This document shows, one piece after another, positions 19,470-30,704 of a stretch of 64,000 bases of DNA. The notes beneath the pieces were generated by a model. The model did not search any database, was not told the DNA's origin, and saw only the letters and a program-made list of their open reading frames with translations. The first letter of the stretch is position 1, and every line of letters begins with the position of its first letter. Location: NCBI GenBank assembly GCA_933207985.1, contig OW240916.1, positions 293,087,207 to 293,151,206 of the forward strand, read 5' to 3'. Position numbers and translations under genes: made by a program. Source of the stretch: Pelobates cultripes. Lineage: Eukaryota; Chordata; Amphibia; Anura; Pelobatidae.

Positions 19470-19990
19470 GTGGGGACTTTTAAACTAAAGGTGGGACCTA
19501 TTGTCCTCCGCCCCCGGCCCCCACCCCTGAGTGGCGGGTGGGGGCCCTAAATCAGAATAAGGGGGGGACCTATTGTCCTCCCCCCTGGCCCCCACCCCTG
19601 AGCGGTGGGTGGGGGCCCTAAATACTAATAAGGGGGGGACCTAATGTCCTCCCCTCTGCCCCCTACCCCTGAACGGTGGGTGGGGGCCCTAAATTAAAAT
19701 AAGGGGGGGACCTAATGTCCTCCCCCTGTCCCCCACCCCTGAGCGGTGGGTGGGGGCCCTAAATACTAATAAGGGGGGGACCTAATGTCCTCCCCTCTGC
19801 CCCCCACCCCTGAACGGTGGGTGGGGGCCCTAAATTAAAATAAGGGGGGACCTAATGTCCTCCCCCCGGCCCCCATCCCTGAGCGGTGGGTGGGGGCCCT
19901 AAATACTAATAAGGGGGGGACCTAATGTCCTCCCCGTTGGCCCCCACCCCTGAACCCCACCCCTGAACGACAGATGGGGGCCCTAAATAA
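19470..19990. repeat. ~70-bp tandem repeat with alternating subunits
   Basis: GGGGCCCTAAAT occurs at 19541, 19612, 19683, 19753, 19824, 19893 and 19977. Units from the second on alternate between GAGCGGTGGG..ATACTAATAAGG and GAACGGTGGG..ATTAAAATAAGG types, giving a ~141-bp higher-order dimer. Confidence 0.85.
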
Positions 19991-20400
19991 AAAATAACGC
20001 CCCCTCACCCAGGTGATTAGGGGTCCCCAAACCCCTAGTCACTCCCTCCCCCAAAAAACTAACCCCTACCTACCCCCCTTATTTTACTTTTTTTTTACAG
20101 GCACTTAGTTAATGGTCCCCCCTCATTATTTTTAGGGTGAGGGGGGTAGGTAGTGGTTAGTTTTTTTGGGGAGGGGGTGACTAGGGGTTTGGGGACCCCT
20201 AGTCACCTGGGGGAGGTGGGGTTAATTTTTTATTTAGGGCCCCCACCCGCCACTCAGGGGTGTGGGCCAGGGGGGAGGACATTAGGTCCCCCCTTATTAG
20301 TATTTAGGGCCCCCACCCACCGCTCAGGGGTGGGGGCCAGGGGGGAGGACATTAGGTCCCCAACCCCTTATTCTAATTTAGGGCCCCCACCCACCGTTGA
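19990..20400. repeat. Palindrome and inverted copies of the 70-bp unit
   Basis: 19990-20085 (CCCAGGTGATTAGGGGTCCCC, CCCTAGTCACTCCCTCCCCC, CTACCTACCCCCC) is matched in reverse complement by 20140-20225. The arms meet around 20085-20140. Beyond, 20235-20400 holds about two and a half 70-bp units in the opposite orientation to 19470-19990. Confidence 0.8.
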
Positions 20401-21886
20401 GGGTGGCCGCCGAGTTGAACGGTCGCAGGAAAGACCAGCTCCTGCAAACCACGATCTACTAAGCCTGTAAACAGGGACTTTCAATAAATTAAACAACCAA
20501 CAACTGCGACCCTCGGTGTGCAAGGGCCACCGGAGCCGAGGAGAGGCTTGCTCCAGGAGTTTTAGTCCCTCGGGGGAGAGATCTCCGCTGTATCGGCGGG
20601 AACTTGTCCGGCAGTGAGTGGAGTGGACGGCCGCCACTCCACTATCCTGCCCAACGGTTCTCGACAGACAGGCTGAACCTTTGCGGACCCGGTCCCGATT
20701 CCCCATATCAGCACTCGGAGATAATACCACACCACTATATCAGCCCTAGGCCCAAATCAAGATGGCCGCCAGACCTGGGCCCGCTTTGCTGATGGCCCGC
20801 TTATAGCCTATTCTCATGGTGGATCCGTCCGCGCAAGAACCCGACAATCTGTGCCCACAACTTTGGACGAAAATGAGCAGACAATCTCCAGCCCATCAGT
20901 ACCTACCTGCCGACAAACGAGACATGGAGCGGCCCCAACTGTGTGTCCCTCGGGTGATACCGATGAGGTGTAGACGCAGACAGATGCTGCAAACTGAGCA
21001 CCAGCCACGACGGCACAACCTCCAAGTTGGCCGCCTCTTACGTGAGCAGTGGGCTGCCCGGGAGTGTCGCTGTCAGCGAGAATCCCGCAGAAGGAGTACA
21101 AACCGGAAAGCCCACCCAACGACCGGTCAGGATCTGCCTCAGAGGGGCACTGCNNNNNNNNNNNNNNNNNNNNNNNNNNNNNNNNNNNNNNNNNNNNNNN
21201 NNNNNNNNNNNNNNNNNNNNNNNNNNNNNNNNNNNNNNNNNNNNNNNNNNNNNNNNNNNNNNNNNNNNNNNNNNNNNNNNNNNNNNNNNNNNNNNNNNNN
21301 NNNNNNNNNNNNNNNNNNNNNNNNNNNNNNNNNNNNNNNNNNNNNNNNNNNNNNNNNNNNNNNNNNNNNNNNNNNNNNNNNNNNNNNNNNNNNNNNNNNN
21401 NNNNNNNNNNNNNNNNNNNNNNNNNNNNNNNNNNNNNNNNNNNNNNNNNNNNNNNNNNNNNNNNNNNNNNNNNTATAATATTCTTTGGGTCGTAGCCTGT
21501 AATCCAAATCATATGTTGTGTTAGCTGTAGTCATGTTTATAAACCCCAGAGGCACTAATAGCCTGATACTTCACTAGCGATCCACTAGCCTCTGAGTCTA
21601 AATATGGCTGCACCCTCACCGGTGCATAGGACAAGCATTATGTCACTACTCGTTACCATTCCCACACACTGAGCAATAATCATCTGTAACATTTATATTT
21701 ACTACCAGTCATCAATACTAGTTGTTACACCTAGCGAGCTACCACTATAATCTTAAAATTGTGCAGTATAACAGACAGGCATAAAGCAATCTTCTTAACA
21801 ATAACTCATGTATCACAATGCAATGTCTTTGTTAATCTGTGAACCTGCAACGCACATCAAAAATAAAGAATTAAAAAAAAAAAAAA
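20401..21886 (+). mobile_element. Retroposon-like region ending in poly-A, with assembly gap
   Basis: The 3' end ACATCAAAAATAAAGAATT followed by A15 (21855-21888) matches, in sequence and position, the end of a second copy at about 51600-51625. The 5' part contains CAAGATGGCCGCC (20758), common in frog LINE leaders. No intact protein was recognised on either side of the gap. Confidence 0.4.
21154..21473. other. Assembly gap (320 N)
   Basis: Continuous run of N. Frames crossing it cannot be interpreted. Confidence 1.
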
Positions 21887-21888
21887 AG

Positions 21889-22312
21889 TGGATTTAGTAC
21901 CAAAACGCCTGTCTGTAATGTTTTGGCAGTTAGTAATTCTGTAGCTATAACTGCTATATACAGAGCTCCCCATTCTGTTCATTCTGCCAGAATTCTGTTT
22001 ATAATAAAATCATAGACATATTTTTAGCACCGCATTGCCTATTGTTGGTTCTGAATTTTAGCTAATTCCACATACCCAGAAATAAACATGTCTAATCATA
22101 TTCATGCAAGAAACAAATTATTTCACTTATTCCGCTTCTTGGAGGAAAAGTTGGCATCTGAATATAGGGAAGTTTCAAACATTGCTCTAGATTTGTGTAG
22201 TATTTGGATACTTAAGAATATGATGTTGATGGAGTTATAAAAGAGGTTGCGTAAATGGAAGGGTGAGTGGGGAATGTGCAGGGTGGGTTTAAATGACTGG
22301 AAGATGGGGGTG
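21889..22312. other. AT-rich stretch, no gene seen
   Basis: No coding frame or repeat terminus was recognised between the poly-A tail and the hAT-like end at 22313. Confidence 0.5.
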
Positions 22313-22679
22313 CAGGGCAGGTGCCACCGCTAGGCGAACTAGGCCCACCGGTGATATTTCCAGGGGGGCTGCCCCTGTCTTGGGCCGCAGGGCTGGGCGA
22401 GCGGCTCTTAAGCCACCCTCCCCCAACGCCGAGCCGATCCTCCAGGCCGCCGAAAGTGAGGGCATCCAGAGGAGACCTCTCAGAGGGGTCCCAGAAGGTG
22501 GCCATCTGGCCACCTCAGGGCGCCCCCGAAGCTGTTCTTCAGTATGGTAGCGCAGGCACCTGCTTACCTTGATGGCAGGTGCCTACTCTGCCAATGAATG
22601 CCATAGGGGGACAGAAGGCTGTATTGTGGGTGGCGAGGGAGGTTGCTCTTGCAACTTCTCACTCCTCCTTCGCGTGCCC

Positions 22680-23410
22680 TCTGTAATGCCGGGAGTCGGA
22701 ATATGACATCATTCCGGCCCCGGCATACTAAACAGCGCACTGGAGGAGTGAGAAGCTGCCCCACACTGGACCCCAGGGAGGTAGGGAGGCTAAATATGAC
22801 TCAAAAATACAATTGTGTGAATCTGTGTCAGTGAGTGTGTATTTGAATGTCAGTGAGTGTATCTGTGTGTGTGTGTGTGTCTGTCTGTGAGTGAGTATGT
22901 GTGTCAGTGAGTGAGTATGTCTGTGTGTGTCTGGCAATGAGTGAATGAGTGTATGTGTGTCAGTGAGTGTGTCTGTCTGACAGTGAGTGTGTGTGTGTGC
23001 GTGTATGTCTGTCTGTCTGTCAGTTTGAGTGTGTTTGTGTATGTGTGTTAGGGTCCTGTTAGTGTGCTGTGTGTGAAGGTGCTGTTTGTGTCGTGTATTT
23101 GTGAGGGTGCTGTTAGTGTGCTGTGTGTGAGTGTGCTGTGTTTGTTTGTGTGTGAGGGTGTTGTGTGTTTGTAAGGGTGCTGTGTGTGTTTGTGAGGGTG
23201 CTGTTAGTGTGCTGTGTGTGTGTGTGAGGATGCTCTGTGTGTGAGGGTGCTGTATGTGTGCTGTGTGTGTGGGTGCTGTTTGTGTTCTGTGTGTGTGAGG
23301 GTGCTGTGTGTGTGCGCTGTTTGTCTTAGGGTGCTGTATGTGTGCTGTGTGTGTGTAGGTGCTGTGTGTGTGTGGGTGCTGTATGTGTGTGTTGTATGTT
23401 TGGAGGGATT
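22680..23410. repeat. GT-rich array with conserved flank (inverse orientation)
   Basis: CTGGACCCCAGGGAGGTAGGGAGGCT at 22765-22792 is the reverse complement of the flank beside the CA arrays at 24275 and 32650. It is followed by TGTCAGTGAGTG-type repeats (22815-23000) and GTGCTGTGTGTGTGAGGGTGCTG-type repeats (23050-23405). Confidence 0.7.
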
Positions 23411-23699
23411 GTGAAGGTGGGGGCAGATTAGTAAATAACCCCCCTCCCTTCTTACCCTATGTAGGTAGGGGGGAACCTTGATGTCCAAGGGAGAGTGAAC
23501 AACGCGGCAACGCTCAGATCTCGCGAGAGGAACCTGGCGGAGCTTTTGTCTAGAGCTCCCCGGGTCCTCTCCTGCCTCCCTCCATGCTGCTGTGGGCTGG
23601 TGAGGTAGATCTTTGATCTCCCCGCCGGCCCATGGAGGCTTAGAGCAGAGCCGGCAGGGGTCAAGTCCTGGGGAATAAAGTGTGGGAACTCTCCCGAGA

Positions 23700-23730
23700 T
23701 TCCCATCCCCCCAAAAAAATAATATACACT

Positions 23731-23806
<76 letters not shown>

Positions 23807-24330
23807 AGCGTACACACACACATACACTCACACACACATACTCAGACACACACACATATATTCACAGACACACATACACACACACACTTACAGACACATA
23901 CACTCACAGACACACACACATACACTCACAGACACACACTGACAGACACTTACAGACACACACATACACTCACAGACACACACTCTCAGACACACATACA
24001 TTCACAGACACACACACATACACTCACAGACACACACACACTCACAGACACACATACACACACACTTACAGGCACACACACACATATTCACAGACAAACA
24101 CACACATACACTCACAGACACACACACATACATTCACAGACACACATACACACACACATTTACAGGCACACACACACACTTACAGGCACACACACATACA
24201 TTCACAGACACACACACACACTCACAGACACTCAGACACATACACCCAAATAATTTTTTTTTAATTCAAAATTGTCCACCCAGCCTCCCTACCTGGAGAG
24301 CTGGCGTGGACTTGTCCCTGGGGTCCAGTG
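23700..24330. repeat. TA and CA-type arrays with conserved right flank
   Basis: A TA microsatellite (23748-23804) is followed by a long CACAGACACACACATACACTCA-type array to 24247, then T10 and CACCCAGCCTCCCTACCT...CTGGGGTCCAGTGGG. The same flank closes the arrays at 32622 and, degraded, at 54130. Confidence 0.8.
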
Positions 24331-24439
24331 GGTCGGGCGCCTATCTCCATACAACAAGCAGCGAGGGAGCTGTGTGCTTTCTGCTTCCTCTTGCCATGTG
24401 GGCTGTCTGCTGTAGCTAGGAGCCGGAATATGACGTCAG

Positions 24440-24865
24440 CAAACGGCGCGCAGTATGTGTGTATGGATGTAGGTATTAGGCAGTATGTGTGTATGGATGT
24501 AGGTATTAGGCAGTGTGTGTGTTCATGGATGTACACATTAAGCAGCAGTATGTGTGTACGGATGTAGGTATTAAGCAGTATGTGTTTATGGATTGTAGGT
24601 ATTAGGCAGTATGTGTATATGGATGCATGTATTAGGCAATGTGTGTATATGGATGGATGTGTTGGGCAGTATGTGTGTATGGATGCATGTATTAGGCAGT
24701 ACGTGTGCATAGATGTAGGTATTAGACAGTGTGTGTTTATGGATGTAGGTATTAGGCAGTATGTGTGTATGGATGTAGGTACTAGACAGTGTGTGTGTAT
24801 GGATGTAGGTATTAAGCAGTGTGTGTATGGACGCATGTATTAGGCAGTATGTGTGTATTAGGCAG
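24440..24865. repeat. 30-bp minisatellite
   Basis: About 14 imperfect copies of GTATGTGTGTATGGATGTAG plus GTATTAGGCA. No protein-coding meaning is evident. Confidence 0.8.
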
Positions 24866-25094
24866 GCCTAACTGAAACCATATGGCAACATTTAGGCCAA
24901 AATAGCTGATCTAGAAGAATTCACCAATTCGGCTACAGTCCCAGTTCAGCTGTTTTTGCTCAAACTTTGCAATTTGGTTTTTAACTCACTGCAATTCAGA
25001 GTTTAGTGAATAAACCTCTGTGACATTATATTTGCATTAATGAGGGGGCGGCAAAATGGATCTTCGCCTAGGGCGGCAGAAAACCATATGGCAA

Positions 25095-25434
25095 ACTCAT
25101 TGACAGCTGCTAGAGGCGCTTGCGTGCTTCTCACTGTGATTTTCACAGTGAGAGCACGCCAGCGTCCTTAGGAAAGCATTATGAATGCTTTCCTATGCGA
25201 CCGGCTGAATGCGCGCGCAGCTCTTGCCGCGCGTGGGCATTCAGCCGACGGGGAGGAGAAGAGGAAGATCGGAGGAGGAGAGCTCTCCGCCCAGCGCTGG
25301 AAAAAGATAAGTTTTTACCCCTTTCCCCCTTCCAGAGCCGGGCGGGTGGGGCACCCTGAGGGTGGGGGCACCCTCAGGGCACTATAGTGCCAGGAAAACG
25401 AGTATGTTTTCCTGGCACTATAGTGGTCCTTTAA
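25095..25434. mobile_element. T2/Kolobok-type MITE, 5'-truncated copy C
   Basis: Begins abruptly at CTCATTGACAGC, the middle of copy B, and runs to AGTGGTCCTTTAA at 25434. The junction lies beside a repeated ACCATATGGCAA (24878 and 25083), suggesting another insertion replaced the 5' half. Confidence 0.7.
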
Positions 25435-26206
25435 TGGGACTCTTACTACCTTGGAAATATCAGTGTTTTTATCTACCAAACCAATCGAGCTCTAGATCTC
25501 AGTCTATCCCTATATAGAATAAGGGATTGTTTTACATTTAAATTGAATAGCTCAAACATTGTATAAATGCAGTTTGTATTACTGGTGTAATGTCTAAGAA
25601 CATAAAAGTAGCAATAATGTACTCACCAAAAAAAACAAAAAATGTTTTGGGTGAATGGAATACAATCTCAGATCACAAGTACTTCATTGTTAATGTATTG
25701 AAAACACTGCTCTATACATAGTTCAGGAAGGTTACCCAGTTACATAATGTGATTTCGCTCTCCTGTGTTCATGTACAATAAACTTTCTACAACAACAGCT
25801 CAACAGATGCAGGATACCATGTGTATTATGAGAGCGATCAGCAGGGATCCTGGGATCAGTCATTCTCTGTGTTCGTAGAATTCTGAGAATTCTAAGGCTG
25901 ATATAATTCTAGGTTAGAGCTTTGTGATCGTGTGAGTTAAAAGTGTTGCTGCGTTCAAACACACACACAAAGGGAACGCAACTCCACGCTGAGCCTCTTT
26001 ACAAACTCAGGATTAATCTGGGAATGAGGTGTTGCTTAATCTTTTAGTTACCCATATTTTTATGCTACATCCTTTCTGGCAATAAAAGTGTTATTTCATT
26101 TGAATGCCATTCGGAGTTTCTCAGCATTTTCGTGGGTTGGCCTGGGCTATATTTGTAAATATCTGCAGTTTTGTGCAGATAGCCATTTAAATATCTACTT
26201 ACTAAC
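25435..26206. other. AT-rich stretch, no gene seen
   Basis: No recognisable coding frame or repeat boundary. Confidence 0.5.
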
Positions 26207-28175
26207 CAGAGGCGTAATTAGGAATATCAGTGCCCCAGGTGCAAGAATTCCTGAAGGGCCCCCTTAAAAGCTCAATGATATACATTCCCTAACACACACA
26301 CTCTCACTGACAGACAAACACACTCACTGACACACACACTGACAGACACAGACTCTCATTTATTTGACACACACTGACAGACACTCTCTCAGTGATAAAC
26401 ACACTTACTCACTGACACACACTGACAGACACACAGTCTCACTGATTTGACACAAACTGACAAACACACACTCACAGACACTAATTGAATTGATACACAT
26501 GGACAGACACTCACTCTGATTTGACACACACATACTCTCTAAGACACATATTTAAAAACGTTATACAAGTGAAGCCAGCACTCAGCACATACAAGTAACA
26601 GTAGTTCATAATGCTCAGCTCTTTCATCTTATCCTTCTTCTGTTAGACATCATGATCCTTAGGTTCCTTCCCCACCACCCCCACGGCAGCAGAGATTTCC
26701 TGGGGGAACTGGTTACACCCAGCGCTGTCCTCTGCTGCTCCCACAGCTGTTCCTTGTCCTGCAGGATGTCCCCAGGGGCCGGTTTAACATGTCTTGGCCT
26801 CTCGCAGAGCCCCCTCGTGCTCCTGCCGGACCTGGGGTAGCTGCCCACCATCCTCCTTTCCTTCCTGTCTGCCCTGAGGGGCTGCTGGAAGAACAGCAGC
26901 TTGGGGAGTCCATCAGGAAGAAGCACATGGTCATGAACCCACTGAACACAAGCTAACAGAGCAGGAACTTCTCCATTAGCAGGAACCCGGACCGATTTCT
27001 GCTTGCGGGGCCCAACCGTAGCAGCACAGGGCCCGAGACCCTTCCCCCCCCAGATCACACACTGAGTGGTAGCATTGTTCACAACCCTCTTAATGGCAGC
27101 GCTAGAACCCTGGGGAAATCACTCAAAAACCACCTCTAGGACACTTTTTTAACTCTCCAAGGTTGTTAATAAGACATTTAAAAAAAATAAATATACAGGT
27201 AGCACCAACAATAAAAAAAAAGAGTAAAAACAATCAAAAAGCATAGAAAGTCTACAGTATATTCCAGAAACATTTATAGTAAAAATAAATATAAGCGTAT
27301 ATAAAAGAATGTAGAACTCAGTCCTATCTATAGCAGTCCATCTTCTTACTATCAATAAGGTTCTTTAATGGACAACTTTGCTCAATAGCAGCACATGAAA
27401 GAGAGCAAAAACAAGTGAGGACCAATAGTGCAATACAGTAGTAGAAAAGATAACTTACAGCACTTAGGTCTAAAAATGTCAACTCACATGGTATAGAGCT
27501 ATAACCAGCGCTGGATAAAACAGTATGCAGTGGTATAGTATCCCCACTTGCGAGATATCCCACAGGCGATAAATCTCAGCAGGATAGTGTTGAGGTAAAT
27601 TATATGAAATTACAAAAGGCAGCCAATAGTGCTCACTGTGTATGTAGGTCTAAACAAAAAAGATAGAAATGCACTTACAATAGATGGAGCAGACTGACCG
27701 CTCTACGGATCAAGCGTGGGTGGTATCCCTACCTAGGATTCTTGGGGCAATAGTCTTCAGGAAATTCAGAAAATAAATACAAGTGCCAGGTAGCAGTAGA
27801 GAAAAGTAAAAAAGTATATGACTTACGAGAAATAAGAAGGTATCCTAAAATACTTTATTAAACAGAGAATTGAATAAAACCACAACACGTTTGACTCCTT
27901 AGGGCTTTTTCAAGTAAATAACTCTACAACGCGTTTCACCCCTTAAGGCATTTTTTTAAAACTAAAAGTGAATAAAACCACAATGCGTTGATTGTTCAGA
28001 GCTGCTCAATTTTTTGTATTTTTTTTGTTATTAAGAGTGTGTCTGGGATGGCACAGAGTGTAGCCGGAAGGGGTGATCCTATCACTCAACAGTTTTGACC
28101 GCCGTGGCCTGGCCCCCTGGAGTGACGGGCCCGGTTGCAGATGCGACCCTTGCGCCCGTGATAAGTATGCCACTG
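26207..28175. mobile_element. hAT-type non-autonomous transposon with CA array
   Basis: CAGAGGCGTAATTAGG at 26207 and the reverse complement of the right end, CAGTGGCATACTTATC at 28175, form imperfect terminal inverted repeats. The 8 bases outside are TTACTAAC and TCACTAAA, six of eight identical, as expected for an old hAT target duplication. Inside lie a CA-type array (26290-26545), a GC-rich unassigned block (26640-27110), AT-rich DNA and three C/ACGTTT-CCTTAAGG motifs (27890-28000). No transposase. Confidence 0.6.
26624..27110 (-). other. GC-rich exon-like block inside the hAT element, unidentified
   Basis: A minus-strand frame of 152 codons (27082-26624) has no family I recognise, and the other frames also look partly protein-like (QEHEGALREAK, FMTMCFFLMDSP). 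It contrasts with its AT-rich surroundings and might be a captured, decayed cDNA or gene fragment; it could equally be chance. Confidence 0.25.
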
Positions 28176-29527
28176 TCACTAAATTGGATTTGAGAACATA
28201 CTTGCAAAATATAGGCATTGGAATGAAATATCAAAACAATTGGTAATATTGACTTTTTTGGACTTTTAAAAACATTTTTTATTTTAAATCTAATTTTAAA
28301 TGTGGATTTAATGCCAGATGGAGTTCAAGCAGCTTACCCTCAAAAAACCTGTCTGCTGCTTGAAGTGAAAGGGCCGACAAATGTGTTGGAAGCATATTTA
28401 TCAGCATTTTTAAATTACTAGCCCTGTCAGTCATTCATTTATTTTTTAAAGCAAACTGTGGTCAATATCTCCCCATATTAGTATAAGGGAGGTTTAATAC
28501 CTCCCATATGCCCCCACCTGTTATGTCTACATAGGCTGCTCAGTCCTTCATTGATGACTTTTTTTTATTTTTAATGTGTTGGATTTTAGTTTTTTTTTTT
28601 TTCTTTAATAATAGTGTTGCTTATTATTGGATTTTTCTGTGTGATTTGTGGGATGAAGAAAAGAAGTTGGAAGAATGTAGAAGATGTCCGATGGTGTTAT
28701 TGTTTTATTTTGTTTTATTACACTATTTTAACAAAAATGTTTTTTGTGCCCTCCTCACTATTATAAGTGTGAGGGGGCAGGACGATTTGTTTAAATTAGT
28801 GGTTATCTAAGGGCTTAGGAACCAACAGCTTACTGAGGGCCATACCTTTACCCACAGGTTCCTTGTCATTAATATTCCCCCAGCTTGCCTCTGCTCATAT
28901 AACTGAAAGTATTAAACTAACAGGTTTACAGGTGTGTCTAGAAAACACTCTCACCCAGCCTGATCGCAGTCTCACCCAGTACTCAGAGAGTTACTATTTT
29001 ACACTTTGCTATGTTTTATCTTCAAGTTAATATTCAGCTTGGACTTTCCATAAATACTCATCCCTCTGTGTGCATCTCTCTAGCAGGTTTTATAATGAAT
29101 ATGGGAGTTATAGAGCTTTATTTCCATATGTATGAGGACAAATATAATCCCAAGACAGCAAACATAAGAGGAGAAAGACAAATTATATCCACACCATAGC
29201 AATTTATCTTGTAATGTGCTATTTCTATCACAGCTCCAACTAGGACAGGCTGTGCAGCCGTGGGTTGGAAGTAGGTCTCAGATTCAGTGTTATTTCCCCG
29301 CTGTGAATTTCTAAATAAAACTTGGTGAGCCTTCTACCTGCTACAATATAACCCCTCATTGTGGGAAATTGTGGAATTTCTATTCTATCTTTAGATTCTA
29401 TGTGTCCTGGGCCCTTGCTGTAAGTTCTCAGTTTAAATGGTGCTAGTAAGATGTCCGTGATGGATTCATTATATTAAGATTTGGGGCCTCGGAAAGATTT
29501 GGAATTTGGTATGCTTAATTTTCTTAA
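28176..29527. other. AT-rich stretch, no gene seen
   Basis: T-rich runs around 28560-28600 and 28250-28290; no coherent coding frame, RNA gene or repeat terminus seen. Confidence 0.5.
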
Positions 29528-29655
29528 CCTTCATTATTATTGCTATTTGTAAAGCTACAACAAATTCCGCAGCGCTGTACAATAGGGGGACTAACAGACA
29601 AGTATTTGTAACAACACGAGTTGGATGCACAGGAACAGAGGGTGTTGAAGGCCCT
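29528..29655 (+). repeat. SINE-like interspersed repeat, copy 1
   Basis: ATTATTATTGC..AAAGCTACAACAAATTCCGCAGCGCTGTACAATAGG, then GACTAACAGACAAGTATTTGTAACAACACGAGTTGGA. The same order of motifs recurs at 42418-42545 and 44046-44185. It replaces the C-terminal end of the Tc1 transposase that follows. Confidence 0.65.
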
Positions 29656-30342
29656 GCAGATAATATTGCCCGAAACACTTCAGAATTCATCCTGCTGCTT
29701 TTGTCAGCAGTCACATCATCAATAAATACAAGAGAACCAGTTCCATTGGCAGCTATACATGCCCACGCCATGACACTACCACCACCATGCTTCACCTATG
29801 AGGTGGTATGCTTTGGATCATGAGCAGTTCCTTTCCTTCTCCATACTCTTCTCTTCCCATCACTCTGGTACAAGTTGATATTGGTCTCATCTGTCCATAG
29901 GATGTTGTTCCAGAACTGTGAAGGCTTTTTTAGATGTTGTTTGGCAAACTCTAATCTGGCCTTCCTGTTTTTGAGGCTCACCAATGGTTTACATCTTGTG
30001 GTGAACCCTCTGTATTCACTCTGGTGAAGTCTTCTCTTGATTGTTGACTTTGACACACATACACCTACCTCCTGGAGAGTGTTCTTGATCTGGCCAACTG
30101 TTGTGAAGGATGTTTTCTTCACCAGGGAAAGAATTCTTTGGTCATCCACCACAGTTGTTTTCCGTGGTCTTCCGGGTCTTTTGGTGTTGCTGAGCTCACC
30201 GGTGCGTTCTTTCTTTTTAAGGATGTTCCAAACAGTTGCTTGGCCACACCTAATGTTTTTGCTATCTATCTGATGGGTTTGTTTTGTTTTTTCAGCCTAA
30301 TGATGGCTTGCTTCACTGATAGTGACAGCTCTTTGGATCTCA
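29656..30342 (-). pseudogene. Tc1-type transposase, truncated and frameshifted
   Basis: The N-terminus starts at an ATG at 30342 (MRSKELSLSVKQAII, first helix-turn-helix). The longest open piece is 30152-29796, with VSKSTIKRRL, the paired-like second HTH, and the first catalytic Asp in ILWTDETN. A stop falls near 29796, after which HGGGSVMAWACIAANGTGSL continues to 29656. The second Asp and the Glu/Asp region are gone because a SINE-like repeat begins there. Tc1 transposase excises and inserts the element at TA; this copy cannot. Confidence 0.85.
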
Positions 30343-30704
30343 TATTGAGAGTTGACAGCAACAGATTCCAAATGCAAATAGCACACTTGAAATGAACTCT
30401 GGACCTTTTATCTGCTCATTGTAAATGGGATAATGAGGGAATAACACACACCTGGCCATGGAACAGCTGAGCAGCCAATTGTCCCATTACTTTTGGTCCC
30501 TTAAAAAGTGTGAGGCACATATACAAACTGTTGTAATTCCTACACCATTCGCCTGATTTGGATGTAAATACCCTCAAATTAAAGCTGAAAGTCTGCAGTA
30601 AAAGCACAACTTGTTCATTTCATTTCATATCTATTGTGGTGGTGTATAGAGCCAAAAAGATTAGAATTGTGTCGATATCCCAATATTTATGGACCTGACT
30701 ATAT
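29656..30704 (-). mobile_element. Tc1/mariner element, 3'-truncated
   Basis: The 5' terminus on the minus strand is CAGTCAGGTCCATAAATATTGGG beginning about 30701, next to TATA (TA target). A leader and transposase follow; the opposite TIR is missing beyond 29655. Confidence 0.75.

Larger units (their letters stand above)
19144..20400. mobile_element. Candidate DNA transposon with TAGACATGTGCA terminus, TTCGG repeats and hairpin chain
   Basis: TAGACATGTGCA at 19144 matches the inverted terminus at about 54640-54655. Next to it are repeated CACTTCGG / ACTTCGGCATTTCGG motifs as in that other copy. The hairpin chain, 70-bp array and inverted array follow. The right end is not defined, so the extent is inference. 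Confidence 0.4.
22313..25084. mobile_element. Composite hAT-like region carrying GT, TA, CA and 30-bp arrays
   Basis: CAGGGCAGGTGCCACC...CTAGGC at 22313 is a hAT-style terminus similar to the one at 41128. The right side near 25047-25080 shows GGGCGGCAAAATGGATCTTCGCCTAGGGCGGC, the usual inner end of frog hAT elements, but the outermost bases are missing. In between are a GC-rich block, a GT array, a TA array, a CA array and a 30-bp minisatellite. Whether this is one element or several nested ones cannot be decided by eye. Confidence 0.4.

Noticed and set aside
20814..21555. Frames crossing the N run
   Set aside because: Most of their length is unknown sequence, so they cannot be interpreted.
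23204..24264. Long Cys/Val-rich, Tyr/Ile and His/Thr-rich open frames
   Set aside because: They are translations of GT, TA and CA arrays and carry no family signal.
24261..24836. 191-codon His/Thr-rich frame on the minus strand
   Set aside because: It is a translation of the 30-bp minisatellite.
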